Shown here piece after piece: positions 15,281-25,907 of a stretch of DNA of 64,000 bases (its first letter is position 1; every line of letters starts with the position of its first letter). This stretch comes from Microbacterium sp. JZ31 (GTDB lineage Bacteria > Actinomycetota > Actinomycetes > Actinomycetales > Microbacteriaceae), in the NCBI RefSeq assembly GCF_016805985.1, contig NZ_CP017661.1, positions 1,364,001 to 1,428,000 of the forward strand, read 5' to 3'. The position numbers and the translations under genes were made by a program. Below the pieces are notes generated by a model. The model did no database searches and was not told where the DNA came from. It saw nothing but the letters and a program-made list of their open reading frames with translations.

Positions 15281-16654
15281 ATGGTCAGTGCGCGTCCTCC
15301 TGCCGAAGTCCCGGAGACCGACGGTGCGCCGGCGCCCACCGATCCCGCCGCGGGGCCGCTCACGAACGCGTATCGACCGATCCGCCGGCTCGGCCCGCCG
15401 CAGGCGCCGCTCGAGGGCGTCCTCGCGGCCGCGGGGGAGCGCCGCGTGGTGCTCGCCGACACGGTCGCCTCGGCCGACCGCGTGTTCGTCGGCCGCGCGC
15501 ACCCGCCGCAGCACCTTCTCGCGCCGATGGATCTCGTGCGTCGCCACGACGGGCACGACTTCGAGCTGCCGTGGTGTCGCGAACCCGTCGCGCGGCTGCT
15601 CGACGTGCGCACGGCGGGATCGCGGCCGCTCGGCGGGGGCGAGCTGGTGACCCTCGTCGTGAGCCTCCTGCGCGGCACGCGCGAGGCGTGGGAGGACGTC
15701 GCGCCCGAGACCGAGCCGGTCGCCGGGCGGTGGTGGCTCGATGACGACGGCCGGCCGCTGTTCGCACCCGCCGAGGACGGTGGCCCGGTCGCGGGGGAGG
15801 CGAGCGCGCTGCTCGGTCAGGCAGTCGGCCACACGAAGGACCGCGTCCTGCTGCGCCTGATCGAAGAGGCGCGCGACGCGCTGCAGCGGCCCCGGCGGCT
15901 GCGTCGTGCGCTCGAGCCGCTCGAGGACGCGCTGTTCGAGGCGTGCGCTCCGCGGCCGATCGAGCGGATGGGCGACCGGTCCCCGGGGCGCACGACGACA
16001 GCCGCCGACGACGCACCCGACGTCGCTGGGGCGGATGCGCCGGGCAGCGCCGGGTTCGTGGGCCTGATCGAGCGCTTCACCGACGCGGGGTTCGCCGAGA
16101 CGATGGGGGACGCGGTCGACCGCACGCGCACGGCCGCTCGGCGCGCCCTCGCGGGCGGGCGACGGCTGCCCATGCTCGCGGGGGCGGCCGCGGCGGCGGC
16201 CGTGATCGCGGTCGGGCTGCTGTGGCCGTCGGAATCCGAGCCGGCGGACGCGCACGCGCGCGACATCGCGAAGCCGTCCCCGACGGCGACATCGCCGAGC
16301 CCCACGGCCGCGCCCTCCCGGCCGGCGACGCCCGCGCCCACGCCGTCCGGGTCGCCCGGCCCCGAGGACGCGCAGACCGCCGCGGTCCGGCTGGTCGGCG
16401 CCGTCGCGGAATGCGCGGCCCACGGCGATCCGCTGTGCGCCGGGGTGCGCGACGAGACCGCCGAGCCGTTGCCCGACGCGGCGCTGCGGCTCGCCGCGAC
16501 CGCCGAGCCCGTGCTGCTCGACGACTACGGCGACGTGGCGGTCGTCCGGCTGGAGGATCCGTCTCGTACGAGCGAGGTTGTGCTGCTGCAGCTCGTGCGG
16601 CCGGCGGAGACGTGGCTGCTGCGCAGTGCACAGGCGCTGCCGGGGTCGGGATGA
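15281..16654 (+). CDS. Unknown protein with cytoplasmic domain, one membrane segment and extracellular Thr/Pro/Ala-rich linker
   Basis: I place the start at the ATG with AGGA upstream (457 aa). Residues 1-280 form a globular cytoplasmic region: ERRVVLADTVASADRVFVGR near residue 55 and LLDVRTAGSRPLGGGELVTL near residue 107. A membrane segment lies near residues 300-318 (PMLAGAAAAAAVIAVGLLW). An outside linker rich in Pro, Thr and Ser follows, ending in a small domain (residues 365-457) with VRLVGAVAECAAHGDPLCAG. The layout recalls single-pass actinobacterial proteins that link cytoplasmic signalling to the envelope, but no kinase motifs are present. Family unknown. Confidence 0.75.
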   Translation: MVSARPPAEVPETDGAPAPTDPAAGPLTNAYRPIRRLGPPQAPLEGVLAAAGERRVVLADTVASADRVFVGRAHPPQHLLAPMDLVRRHDGHDFELPWCREPVARLLDVRTAGSRPLGGGELVTLVVSLLRGTREAWEDVAPETEPVAGRWWLDDDGRPLFAPAEDGGPVAGEASALLGQAVGHTKDRVLLRLIEEARDALQRPRRLRRALEPLEDALFEACAPRPIERMGDRSPGRTTTAADDAPDVAGADAPGSAGFVGLIERFTDAGFAETMGDAVDRTRTAARRALAGGRRLPMLAGAAAAAAVIAVGLLWPSESEPADAHARDIAKPSPTATSPSPTAAPSRPATPAPTPSGSPGPEDAQTAAVRLVGAVAECAAHGDPLCAGVRDETAEPLPDAALRLAATAEPVLLDDYGDVAVVRLEDPSRTSEVVLLQLVRPAETWLLRSAQALPGSG

Positions 16655-16665
16655 GCGCGAACGCC

Positions 16666-16705
16666 GGAAGGGCCCGGCCGGCGAGACGCCGGGCCGGGCC
16701 CTTCC
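16666..16705. terminator. Bidirectional terminator before sucB
   Basis: GGAAGGGCCCGGCC pairs perfectly with GGCCGGGCCCTTCC. It lies between the convergent unknown membrane gene and the E2 gene. Confidence 0.75.
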
Positions 16706-16720
16706 GTGACTACTGCGTGA

Positions 16721-18511
16721 TCAGATGCCGAGGTCGCCCTGGAACGCGGCCTCCTCGAGGCGCGACTTCACGGCGCTCAGGAAGCGCGCCGCGTCGGCGC
16801 CGTCGATCGTGCGGTGGTCGTACGACAGGGCGAGGTAGACGTACGACCGGATGCCGATCGCCTCCACGCCGTCGACCTTCACGACACCGGGGCGCTTGTA
16901 GACGATGCCCGTGCCGAGGATGGCCGACTGGGGCAGGAACACGACAGGCGTGTCGAACAGCGCGCCGCGCGAACCGGTGTTGGTCAGCGTGAACGTGCCG
17001 CCGGCGAGCTCGTCGGGCTTCAGCTTGTTGTCACGCGTGCGGGCCGCCAGATCGGCGATCTCGTGCGCGATCTGCGCGAGGTTCTTCGAGCCCGCGTCGC
17101 GCACGACCGGCGTGAGCAGGCCACGCGGCGTGTCGACGGCGATCGAGAGGTTCTCGCTCGGCGGGTACACGATGTTCTCGCCGTCGAGCGTCGAGTTGAC
17201 GATCGGGTACGCCTGCAGCGCCTCGGCGGCGGCCAGCGCGAAGAACGGCAGGAACGACAGCTTGTCGCCGGTCTTCGACTGGAACTCGCCCTTCACCTGG
17301 TCGCGGAAGGCCGACAGCTTGGTGACGTCGACCTCGACCACGGTGGTGAGCTGAGCGGTCGACTGCATCGACTCGACCGCGCGCGATGCGAGCACCTTGC
17401 GCAGGCGCGACATCGGCTGCGTCGTGCCGCGCAGCTCCGAGACCTCGAGCTTCGTGGCGGGAGCCGACTGCGTCGGGGCGGAGGTGCCCGCGGCAGCCGG
17501 AGCCGCGGCGGCCTCGGCGGCCTTCAGCACGTCCTCCTTGCGGATGCGACCGCCCACGCCCGTACCCGTGACCGACGCCAGATCGACGCCGTTCTGCGCG
17601 GCGAGGCGACGCACGAGCGGCGTCACGTACACCTTGTCGTCCTCGGCCGACGGGGCCTCGGGCTCTGCCTTCGGGGCCTCCTGGGCCGGAGCGGCGGCCG
17701 GGGCCTGCTGCGCCGGAGCCTCCTGCGCCGGGGCGGCCGGGGCCTCCTGCACGGGGGCGGCCGGGGCTTCCTGAGCCGGAGCGGCCGGGGCCTCCTGAGC
17801 CGGAGCAGCCGGGGCCTCCTGAGCCGGAGCAGCCGGGGCCTCCTGTGCCGGCGCGGCGGCGGGCGCGCCGCTGCCGACGCGCGCGAGCACGGAGCCGACC
17901 TCGACGGTCTCGTCCTCCTGGACGAGGATCTCCTGGATCACGCCGGCGACGGGCGAGGGGATCTCGGTGTCAACCTTGTCGGTGGAGATCTCGAGCAGGG
18001 CCTCGTCGACGGCGATCTCGTCGCCGACCTTCTTCAGCCAGCGGGTGACGGTGCCCTCCGTGACGCTCTCGCCGAGCTCGGGCAGGACGATGTCGGTCGC
18101 GTCGCCGTCGGGCTGCGTCTCGGCGGTCGGAGCGGCCGCGGGCGCGTCCTGCTCGGTCGAGGGAGCCTCGGCCGGGGCCGCGGCGGGCGCCTCCGCCTGC
18201 TCCTCGGGCGCCGGTGCCTGCTCGGCGGCCGGCTGCTCGGCGGCGGGGGCGTCGTCCGACGAACCGCTGCCCGAGCCGTCGCCGATCTTCGCGAGAACAG
18301 CGCCGACCTCGACGGACTCGTCCTCCTGAACGAGGATCTCCTCGATCACACCCGCGACGGGGGACGGGATCTCGGTGTCGACCTTGTCGGTCGAGATCTC
18401 CAGCAGGGCCTCGTCGACGGCGATCGTGTCGCCGACCTTCTTCAGCCAGCGGGTGACCGTTCCCTCGGTGACGCTCTCGCCGAGCTCGGGGAGGACCACG
18501 GAAGTACTCAT
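16721..18511 (-). CDS. sucB: 2-oxoacid (2-oxoglutarate) dehydrogenase E2 component, two lipoyl domains
   Basis: The dihydrolipoyl acyltransferase core of a 2-oxoacid dehydrogenase complex, 596 aa. Two near-identical lipoyl domains carry the lipoylated lysine in [14 protein letters not shown] (K43, and again near residue 180). They are joined by Ala/Pro/Glu/Gln-rich swinging linkers with a six-fold QEAPAAPA repeat. An E1/E3-binding domain follows ([20 protein letters not shown]), then the catalytic domain with the active-site motif SYDHRTIDG near the end. In actinobacteria this protein serves as E2 for pyruvate dehydrogenase and often for 2-oxoglutarate dehydrogenase as well. The next gene downstream (lower coordinates) is convergent. 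The E3 gene at 18587-19960 lies upstream on the same strand, 75 bp away, so cotranscription with pepA and lpdA is likely. Confidence 0.93.
   Translation of the reverse strand: MSTSVVLPELGESVTEGTVTRWLKKVGDTIAVDEALLEISTDKVDTEIPSPVAGVIEEILVQEDESVEVGAVLAKIGDGSGSGSSDDAPAAEQPAAEQAPAPEEQAEAPAAAPAEAPSTEQDAPAAAPTAETQPDGDATDIVLPELGESVTEGTVTRWLKKVGDEIAVDEALLEISTDKVDTEIPSPVAGVIQEILVQEDETVEVGSVLARVGSGAPAAAPAQEAPAAPAQEAPAAPAQEAPAAPAQEAPAAPVQEAPAAPAQEAPAQQAPAAAPAQEAPKAEPEAPSAEDDKVYVTPLVRRLAAQNGVDLASVTGTGVGGRIRKEDVLKAAEAAAAPAAAGTSAPTQSAPATKLEVSELRGTTQPMSRLRKVLASRAVESMQSTAQLTTVVEVDVTKLSAFRDQVKGEFQSKTGDKLSFLPFFALAAAEALQAYPIVNSTLDGENIVYPPSENLSIAVDTPRGLLTPVVRDAGSKNLAQIAHEIADLAARTRDNKLKPDELAGGTFTLTNTGSRGALFDTPVVFLPQSAILGTGIVYKRPGVVKVDGVEAIGIRSYVYLALSYDHRTIDGADAARFLSAVKSRLEEAAFQGDLGI
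17697..17855 (-). repeat. 24-bp tandem repeats in the sucB linker
   Basis: About six copies of a unit encoding QEAPAAPA lie inside sucB. Copies differ at third positions and in one residue (V for A). They lengthen the flexible lipoyl arm and may vary in number between strains. Confidence 0.8.
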
Positions 18512-18586
18512 GTCGGAGTCTCCTTCAGGATTCGATGACGTTTACAGCTTAGTGACGTGGGGTGCGCGAAGCTCACCGCCGGACGC

Positions 18587-19960
18587 TCAGACGGCGTGCA
18601 GCGGCTTCCCGGCGAGGGCGAGGAAGGCCTCGCCGAGCGCCTCGCTCTGGGTGGGGTGCGCGTGGATGAGCGGGGCGATGTCCTCGGGGTGCGCCTCCCA
18701 GGCGACCGCGAGCTGCCCCTCCGTGATGAGCTCGCCGACCCGGTCGCCGAGCAGGTGCACGCCGAGCACGGGGCCGTCGGCGACGCGCACGACCTTCACC
18801 AGGCCGCCCGTGCCGATGATCTCGCTCTTGCCGTTGCCGGCCAGGTTGTACTCGTAGGTGCGCACGGCGTCGGCACCGTGCTCCGCGACGGCCTGCGCCT
18901 CGGTGAGCCCGACGGATGCGGCCTCGGGGTGCGAGTACGTGACCTTCGGGATCTGCGTCTCCGGCACGGGCACGGGCTTCAGCCCCGCGATGGCCTCGGC
19001 GACGAAGGTTCCCTGCTGGAAGCCGCGGTGCGCGAGCTGCAGGCCGGGCACGATGTCGCCGACGGCCCACACGCCCTCCGCGGTCGTGCGCAGCTGCTCG
19101 TCCACCGTGACGTATCCCCGGTCGAGCGTGACGCCGGACTCCTCGAACCCCAGGTCGGCCGTCACGGGACCGCGTCCCACCGCGACCAGGAGGTAGTCGG
19201 CGCGGATCTCCGAGCCGTCCTCGAGAGCGACGGTGACGCCGCTGGCGTCCTGCGTCGCCGAGGCGAACCGGACGCCCAGGCGCGCCTGGATGCCGCGCTT
19301 GCGGTACGCCCGCTCCAGCCCCTTGCTGAGGGCGATGTCCTCGTTCGGAACGAGGTGATCCAGCGCTTCGACGATGGTCACCTCGACGCCGAACGAGCGC
19401 CACACGCTCGCGAACTCCACGCCGATCACGCCGCCGCCGAGGATCACGACGCTGCCGGGCACCTCGTCCAGCGCGAGCGCGCCCTCGCTCGTGAGGACAC
19501 GGCCGCCGATCTCTAGGCCCGGGAGGCTGCGGCTGTAGGAGCCCGTCGCGAGCACGACGTGCTGCCCCCGGTACGTGTCGTCGCCGACGCGCACGGTGCG
19601 TCCTGCCTCGAGTCGTCCCTCGCCCGCGACGACGGTGATCCCGCGGCGGGCGATGAGGCCCTCGAGGCCCTTGAACTTCTTGGCCACGATGCCCTCGCGG
19701 TAGGCGCGCAGAGCCGCCGGGTCGATGCCGCCGAAGGATGCGGTGACGCCGTAGGACGACGACTCGCGGACCGAGTCGGCGATCTCCGCCGCGTGCAGGA
19801 GCGCCTTGGTCGGGATGCACCCGCGGTGCAGGCACGTGCCGCCGAGCCGATCCTTCTCGATCAGCGCGACGCTCTTGCCGAGCTCGGAGGCGCGCAGGGC
19901 CGCGGCGTAGCCCCCGCTGCCCCCGCCCAGTACGACGAGGTCGAACTCGTGCGCGGTCAC
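18587..19960 (-). CDS. lpdA: Dihydrolipoyl dehydrogenase (E3)
   Basis: This FAD flavoenzyme reoxidises the dihydrolipoyl arm of the E2 protein using NAD. The 457-aa sequence has an FAD-binding GGGSGGYAAA near residue 12, the redox disulfide LGGTCLHRGCIPTK with cysteines 43 and 48, and a second nucleotide-binding fold (VVILGGGVIGVEFASVW). The C-terminal dimer-interface region contains IHAHPTQSEALGEAF, whose His-Pro-Thr-x-Ser-Glu is the catalytic dyad motif. The GTG start overlaps the pepA stop by 4 bases (GTGA), so translation is coupled. The gene order pepA-lpdA-sucB on the minus strand is shared by many actinobacteria. Confidence 0.96.
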   Translation of the reverse strand: MTAHEFDLVVLGGGSGGYAAALRASELGKSVALIEKDRLGGTCLHRGCIPTKALLHAAEIADSVRESSSYGVTASFGGIDPAALRAYREGIVAKKFKGLEGLIARRGITVVAGEGRLEAGRTVRVGDDTYRGQHVVLATGSYSRSLPGLEIGGRVLTSEGALALDEVPGSVVILGGGVIGVEFASVWRSFGVEVTIVEALDHLVPNEDIALSKGLERAYRKRGIQARLGVRFASATQDASGVTVALEDGSEIRADYLLVAVGRGPVTADLGFEESGVTLDRGYVTVDEQLRTTAEGVWAVGDIVPGLQLAHRGFQQGTFVAEAIAGLKPVPVPETQIPKVTYSHPEAASVGLTEAQAVAEHGADAVRTYEYNLAGNGKSEIIGTGGLVKVVRVADGPVLGVHLLGDRVGELITEGQLAVAWEAHPEDIAPLIHAHPTQSEALGEAFLALAGKPLHAV

Positions 19961-21444
19961 TGCACCTCACCGCCCGCTGCGACGAAGTCGATCAGCGCAC
20001 GCACCGTGGCACCCGTCGGGCCCTTGTCCGTGAAGCCGAAGGCGCTGCTCGCGCTCATTGCGGAGCCCGCGATGTCGAGGTGTACCCACGGGATGCGCGG
20101 GGCGTCGTCGCCCTCACCCGTGCGTCCGACGAAGCGCTGCAGGAACAGGCCGGCGAACAGCGAGCCGCCGTTGCGGTTGCCCATGTCGGCGTTGCGCATG
20201 TCGGCGATGCGCGAGTCGAGCTGCTCCGCGATGTACTCGGGAAGCGGCAGCGCCCAGGCGAGCTCGCCCGTGCGGTCCGCGGCGCGCAGGAACGCGTCGA
20301 CCGCGTCGCCGTGGCCCATCACGCCCGTGTGGCGCGTGCCGAGGGCGACGAGGATCGCCCCCGTCAGGGTCGCGACGTCGACGATCACGTCGGGGTTCTC
20401 GCGGCTCGCCGCGACGAGGCCGTCGGCGAGCACGAGCCGGCCCTCGGCGTCGGTGTTGGTGACCTCGACGGTCGTGCCGTCGAGCATCGTCAGCACGTCG
20501 CCGGGGCGCGTCGCGCGGCCCGACGGCATGTTGTCGGCGATGCACATCCACGCCGTGACGCGGACGGGGAGGTTCAGCTGCGCCGCGGCGCGGACGACCG
20601 CGAGCACCTCGGCGGCGCCCGTCATGTCCTCGTTCATGCCGAGCATGGACGCCGCGGGCTTGAGCGACAGCCCGCCCGTGTCGAACGTGATGCCCTTGCC
20701 CACGAGCGCGACGTGGCGCTCGGCGCCCTCGGGGGCCCATTCGAGCCGCACGAGGCGGGGCGGACGGTCCGAGCCCTTACCGACGCCGAGGATGCCGCCG
20801 AAGCCGCCCTCCTCGAGCGCGGCCTCGTCGTACACCGTGACGTCGATTCCCAGGCCGTCGGTCGCTGTCACGGCCGCGTCGGCGAGCTGCTCGGGGCTCT
20901 GCCGGTCGGCGCTCGTCGAGACGAGGTCCTTCACGAGGGCGACCGCCTCCGCGCCCGCCCGCACGACCGCGAGCTCGGCGTCGTCCACGGGACCGGGGAC
21001 GTGCACGAGCACACGCGACGCCCGTCGCTTCTTCCGCGCCTTCTCGAGATCCCGCGTCTTGTAGGAGCCGAACGTGTACGCACCCAGCGCGGCGCCCTCG
21101 GCCGCCGCCCGCCACGCGTCGTCGATGTCGGCGGCGACGTGGACCGCGACGGTGTCGAAGCCGACGAGCTGACGCGCCGCGGTGCCCACCGCCTCGCGCA
21201 CGGCCGCCGTGTCGGCGTCCGGTCCGAGGCCCACGACCGCGAGCGGCAGCTGGGTGACCTCCGGGGCGTAGACGCGGGTGAAGGCGTTCTTCGCGCCCGT
21301 GAAGCCGACGGCGTCGAGCGCGGGGCGCAGGCCCGGGATGTCGAGCTCGTCGTCCTCGCCGAACGAGGGGATGGCCAGGATGGCCGCCTCCGCGCCTTCG
21401 GTGGGGAATCGATCGTCGGTCAGCGCGAGAACGGGAATCGGCAT
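19957..21444 (-). CDS. pepA: Leucyl aminopeptidase (M17)
   Basis: A cytoplasmic hexameric dimetal peptidase that removes N-terminal residues from peptides, 495 aa. The C-terminal catalytic domain shows the metal-binding start VGKGITFDTGGLSLKPAASM, then EDMTGAAEVLAVV, then the family signature NTDAEGRLVLADGLV. The less conserved N-terminal domain occupies roughly the first 160 residues. It is the first gene of the pepA-lpdA-sucB unit, coupled to lpdA by a 4-base overlap. The divergent PAC2 gene begins 69 bp away. Confidence 0.96.
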   Translation of the reverse strand: MPIPVLALTDDRFPTEGAEAAILAIPSFGEDDELDIPGLRPALDAVGFTGAKNAFTRVYAPEVTQLPLAVVGLGPDADTAAVREAVGTAARQLVGFDTVAVHVAADIDDAWRAAAEGAALGAYTFGSYKTRDLEKARKKRRASRVLVHVPGPVDDAELAVVRAGAEAVALVKDLVSTSADRQSPEQLADAAVTATDGLGIDVTVYDEAALEEGGFGGILGVGKGSDRPPRLVRLEWAPEGAERHVALVGKGITFDTGGLSLKPAASMLGMNEDMTGAAEVLAVVRAAAQLNLPVRVTAWMCIADNMPSGRATRPGDVLTMLDGTTVEVTNTDAEGRLVLADGLVAASRENPDVIVDVATLTGAILVALGTRHTGVMGHGDAVDAFLRAADRTGELAWALPLPEYIAEQLDSRIADMRNADMGNRNGGSLFAGLFLQRFVGRTGEGDDAPRIPWVHLDIAGSAMSASSAFGFTDKGPTGATVRALIDFVAAGGEVQ

Positions 21445-21512
21445 TCCTCCATCCTAGGTACGCGCTGAGCGGAACCGGGCCTCGCCGTTCCGTCGGCTCG
21501 TAGCATGGAGGC

Positions 21513-22445
21513 ATGCCCTCGACTGGTGACATCTATGATCGGGTCGCGAACGGCCCGGTCGTGCCCGACCGCCTTCCGCTGGTCATCCTGATGACCGGCT
21601 TCACGGACGCCGGCGGGGCCGTGTCGAACCTCATCGACTTCGCGCGCAACGAGCTGAACCCGCGACCGGTCGCGGTGTTCTCGAACGACACGCTGCTGGA
21701 CTATCGCGCGCGCCGCCCCATCGTCACGTTCGAGCAGGACCACCTCAGCGACTACCGACCGCCGCGCCTGGAGCTGTCGCTCGCGCGCGACGCGCTCGGC
21801 CAGCCGTTCCTGCTGCTGTCGGGCTACGAGCCCGACTTCGCGTGGGATGCGTTCGTCGAGGCGGCGATCGACTTCGCGGACGAGTTCGCGGCCAAATCCG
21901 TCACGTGGGTGCACGCGATCGCGATGCCGGTGCCGCACACGCGCACCCTGGGCGTGACGGTCAGCGGCAACCGGGCCGACCTGATCGAGGCGCACTCGAT
22001 CTGGCATCCGCGCACTCAGGTGCCGGCGACCGTCGGCCACCTGCTCGAGTACCGCTTCATCGAGGCCGGCTTCGACACCGCGGGCTTCGTGCTGCTCGTG
22101 CCGCACTACCTCGCCGAGACCGACTACCCGGCCGCGACCATCGCCGCGCTGGACAAGCTGATGGCGGCCACCGGGCTCGTCTTCACGCTGGACGAGCTGT
22201 ACGGCGAGAACCGCGAGTACCTCGGGAAGGTCGAGGATCAGATCGCGGGCAACGAGGAGCTGGGCCGGATGGTGCAGGGCCTCGAGGAGCGGTACGACGC
22301 GTACGCCGCGGGACTCGCAGGCGGCGGCGAGCCGACCGTCGGCGGTCTGCGGGAGCGGGAGCTGCCGAGTGCCGACGAGCTCGCGGCCGAGCTCGAGCGC
22401 TTCCTCGCCTCGCGCCCCACGGGCGACGACGACAAGCGGGGCTGA
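21513..22445 (+). CDS. PAC2-family protein
   Basis: A 310-aa protein of the PAC2 (proteasome assembly chaperone-like) family, which is conserved in actinobacteria and has no settled function. Characteristic stretches are PLVILMTGFTDAGGAVSNLI near residue 22 and PRPVAVFSNDTLLDYRARRP. Further stretches are LLSGYEPDFAWDAFVEA and the C-terminal TIAALDKLMAATGLVFTLDE. The tail (residues 285-310) is charged and probably disordered. TAGCAT lies 6 nt before the ATG, and the gap also contains GGAGG. It is followed after about 250 bp by sigA. Proteasome genes are not in this window, so a link to protein degradation is not supported here. Confidence 0.85.
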   Translation: MPSTGDIYDRVANGPVVPDRLPLVILMTGFTDAGGAVSNLIDFARNELNPRPVAVFSNDTLLDYRARRPIVTFEQDHLSDYRPPRLELSLARDALGQPFLLLSGYEPDFAWDAFVEAAIDFADEFAAKSVTWVHAIAMPVPHTRTLGVTVSGNRADLIEAHSIWHPRTQVPATVGHLLEYRFIEAGFDTAGFVLLVPHYLAETDYPAATIAALDKLMAATGLVFTLDELYGENREYLGKVEDQIAGNEELGRMVQGLEERYDAYAAGLAGGGEPTVGGLRERELPSADELAAELERFLASRPTGDDDKRG

Positions 22446-22621
22446 TCCCGCGCCTGCGGGACGCCGCGGAAGGGAATAACGACGCGCCCGCGCGGGTTGA
22501 CTGAGAGTGCGCGAAAGCGGCGCCGCCGCGCCGCACGAGGGCCTGGGCGTAGTGCCGCTCGACGTATGAGAGAATGGGTGTCCGACCCGTTGTCGAGACG
22601 CCGCATGCGGATGCGCCGGAC

Positions 22622-22651
22622 TTGACAAGGGTCTTACTAGTGCCCGAATAC
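22622..22651 (+). promoter_or_regulatory. Candidate sigA promoter
   Basis: TTGACA (22622-22627) is followed 18 bp later by GAATAC, about 45 bp before the sigA GTG. The -10 match is weak. The stretch 22446-22694 has no gene. Confidence 0.4.
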
Positions 22652-22694
22652 ACCCGGGGGCGCGGCGCGCGGCGCCGCCGGTGAAAGGCGAAAC

Positions 22695-24071
<1,377 letters not shown>

Positions 24072-24078
24072 TCCGTCG

Positions 24079-24777
24079 ATGACCGCCGCAGCCAACGAGG
24101 GCAAGGCCCTCGAGGTCGAGGTCGACGGCGAGCGCGTGCAGCGGATCCCGCTGCGCACGCGCGTCGTCATGCCGGATGACGACCTGGATCAGATCATCAC
24201 CGAGTACGCCAAGGACGCGGTGCAGCCGGGTGACCTGCTGTTCGTGACCGAGAAGATCGTCGCGATCACGCAGGGGCGCTCGTACCTGCTCAGCGACATC
24301 CGCGTGCGTCCGCTCGCCCGCTTCCTGTCGAAGTACGTGCAGAAGACGCCTTACGGCATCGGGCTCGGCATGCCCGAGACGATGGAGATGGCGCTGCGCG
24401 AGTGCGGGACGCCGCGGATCCTCCTCGCCGCCGCCGTCGCCGCCGTGACGAAGGCCCTCGGGCGCAAGGGCGACTTCTACCGCATCGCGGGCGACAAGGC
24501 ACGCGCGATCGACGGCCCCACGAGCGGCACCATCCCGCCGTACAACCAGGCGGTCGTGCTCGGACCCGCCAAGCCTCGCGCGGTCGCGCACCGCGTGCAG
24601 GCCCTGGTGGGCTCCGGCGTCGACGTCGCCGTCGTCGACATCAACGACATCGGCGGCAACATTCTCGGGTCGACGCTCGACAAGGCGGGGGAGAAGCGCC
24701 TCGTGCGCATCCTGCGCGACAACCCGCTGGGGCAGGGACACCAGTCCACGCCACTGGGGATCGTCCGCCCCATCTGA
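24079..24777 (+). CDS. CofE-like (coenzyme F420-0:L-glutamate ligase family) protein
   Basis: A 232-aa protein with the fold of CofE, which adds glutamate to F420-0 in a GTP-dependent amide ligation. Visible family features are PLRTRVVMPDDDLDQII near the start, PGDLLFVTEKIVAITQGRSY near residue 55, and the late motif VDINDIGGNILGST with its conserved Asp. No other F420 biosynthesis gene is in this window, so the true acceptor may be something other than F420. It shares a transcript with sigA (7-bp gap) and converges on an ATP-grasp gene, beyond which are two racemase-like genes. I read these four as one functional neighbourhood. Confidence 0.82.
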   Translation: MTAAANEGKALEVEVDGERVQRIPLRTRVVMPDDDLDQIITEYAKDAVQPGDLLFVTEKIVAITQGRSYLLSDIRVRPLARFLSKYVQKTPYGIGLGMPETMEMALRECGTPRILLAAAVAAVTKALGRKGDFYRIAGDKARAIDGPTSGTIPPYNQAVVLGPAKPRAVAHRVQALVGSGVDVAVVDINDIGGNILGSTLDKAGEKRLVRILRDNPLGQGHQSTPLGIVRPI

Positions 24778-24793
24778 CCCGCGCCCTCACGCA

Positions 24794-24821
24794 GAAACGC
24801 CCCTCCTCGGAGGGGCGTTTC
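24794..24821. terminator. Bidirectional terminator
   Basis: GAAACGCCCCTCC and GGAGGGGCGTTTC are perfect complements separated by only TC, and the stem ends in T-runs on both strands. It lies between convergent genes. Confidence 0.85.
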
Positions 24822-24832
24822 CGCGTCTGGCG

Positions 24833-25855
24833 TCAGAAGCCGATCGCCTTGCGGTAGCGCGGCTTGTGACCCGTGCGGATACCCGTGACGCTGGGCTTGT
24901 TCTCGTAGACGCCGGCGCCCCAGTTGCCCTCGACCAGCACGGGGCCGTCTGGGCTGACGACCACGTCCCAGCCGACGTACGGCACCTCGGGCACCACGCG
25001 GGCCACCTCGTCGATGAAGGCCTTGACCTCGTCGATGAGGGGCAGGCGGAAGTCCGCGATCGGGAAGTCCGTGTCGGGGTGCTTCTCGTGCACGTGGTTG
25101 TGCGAGTCGTAGCCGGGGCCGAACGCCCGCCCGTCGTCGTGCAGCATCGTGTAGAAGCCGCCGTACGACATCTGGTCGCTCACGGCGCCGCGGCCGAACT
25201 TCTGCGCGATCGCAAGGAGGTGCACGTCCGTGCCGTCGAAGAACGCCGTGATGCGCGTGGTGTTCACCGTGCCGGGGCACACCGCGGCGAGGTCGTCGTG
25301 CTGGCGGATGACCTCCTCCAGCAGCAGCTCGTCGCGCTCGAGCAGACCGCGGTGGAAGGCGTCCCAGTCCGAGACGTCCTTCGCGTGGTAGCGGCGCACG
25401 CCCAGCCCCATGTGGCTGACGGGCACCTTCGCGATGAACGTGCCGTGCTTTTCGGCGAAGGAGCGCACGGCGTCGGCGTTGCCCGCCTCGACGATCAGCC
25501 ACTCGCGCTTGAGGAAGCGGTCGAACAGCTTGTTGAACTCGATCTTGTTCTCGAACAGGACGCGCTTGTCCTTCTGCGCGAACCGCTGCGCGAGCTGCAT
25601 CGAGACCGGGTGGGTCATGTACGTCGCGCGCTCGTCCTTCGACAAGATCGCGAAGTCGTAGTCGACGTAGTCCTGGAACGCCACGTCGTGCCGGGCGGCC
25701 GACCACAGCATGTCGGCGAACACCTTCGGCGTCCACGTGCCGTGCTGCTCGTGCACCTCCCTGGCGCGCTCCGCGACCGACTTGACGTCGATGCGGCGGG
25801 CGCGCTCGGCGAGGTAGCGGAACTTGCCGGCGAGGCCGAGGCGGTTGTCAGACAT
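24833..25855 (-). CDS. Sugar-transfer associated ATP-grasp domain protein
   Basis: A 340-aa ATP-grasp enzyme of the group named for its frequent place beside glycan genes. The N-terminal helical part (FRYLAERARRIDVKSVAERA) leads to the ATP-grasp core: HGTFIAKVPVSHMGLGVRRY holds the nucleotide-binding loop, LLEEVIRQHDDLAAVCPGTV the central strand, and VLVEGNWGAG the metal-binding glutamate-asparagine pair near the end. Such enzymes typically make an amide or peptide-like bond via an acyl phosphate. The acceptor here is unknown. It lies between a CofE-like ligase and two racemase-like genes, with a divergent promoter of about 52 bp shared with the racemase pair. Confidence 0.85.
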   Translation of the reverse strand: MSDNRLGLAGKFRYLAERARRIDVKSVAERAREVHEQHGTWTPKVFADMLWSAARHDVAFQDYVDYDFAILSKDERATYMTHPVSMQLAQRFAQKDKRVLFENKIEFNKLFDRFLKREWLIVEAGNADAVRSFAEKHGTFIAKVPVSHMGLGVRRYHAKDVSDWDAFHRGLLERDELLLEEVIRQHDDLAAVCPGTVNTTRITAFFDGTDVHLLAIAQKFGRGAVSDQMSYGGFYTMLHDDGRAFGPGYDSHNHVHEKHPDTDFPIADFRLPLIDEVKAFIDEVARVVPEVPYVGWDVVVSPDGPVLVEGNWGAGVYENKPSVTGIRTGHKPRYRKAIGF

Positions 25856-25895
25856 TCACACTCCGAGGGTCATCGGGGCCGATCGGCCCTCGGGT

Positions 25896-25907
25896 TAGTC
25901 TAGGTCG
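25896..25907 (+). promoter_or_regulatory. Leaderless-type -10 element for the half-racemase operon
   Basis: TAGTCT lies 6 nt before the GTG at 25908, with no Shine-Dalgarno sequence. Confidence 0.5.

Noticed and set aside
17697-17855. CRISPR array
   Set aside because: The regular repeats encode the E2 linker and have no unique spacers. I saw no CRISPR repeat-spacer pattern elsewhere in the window.
24079-24777. Calling this gene true F420 biosynthesis cofE
   Set aside because: The fold matches, but no cofC, cofD or F420-dependent enzyme is visible nearby and the context points to a different acceptor.
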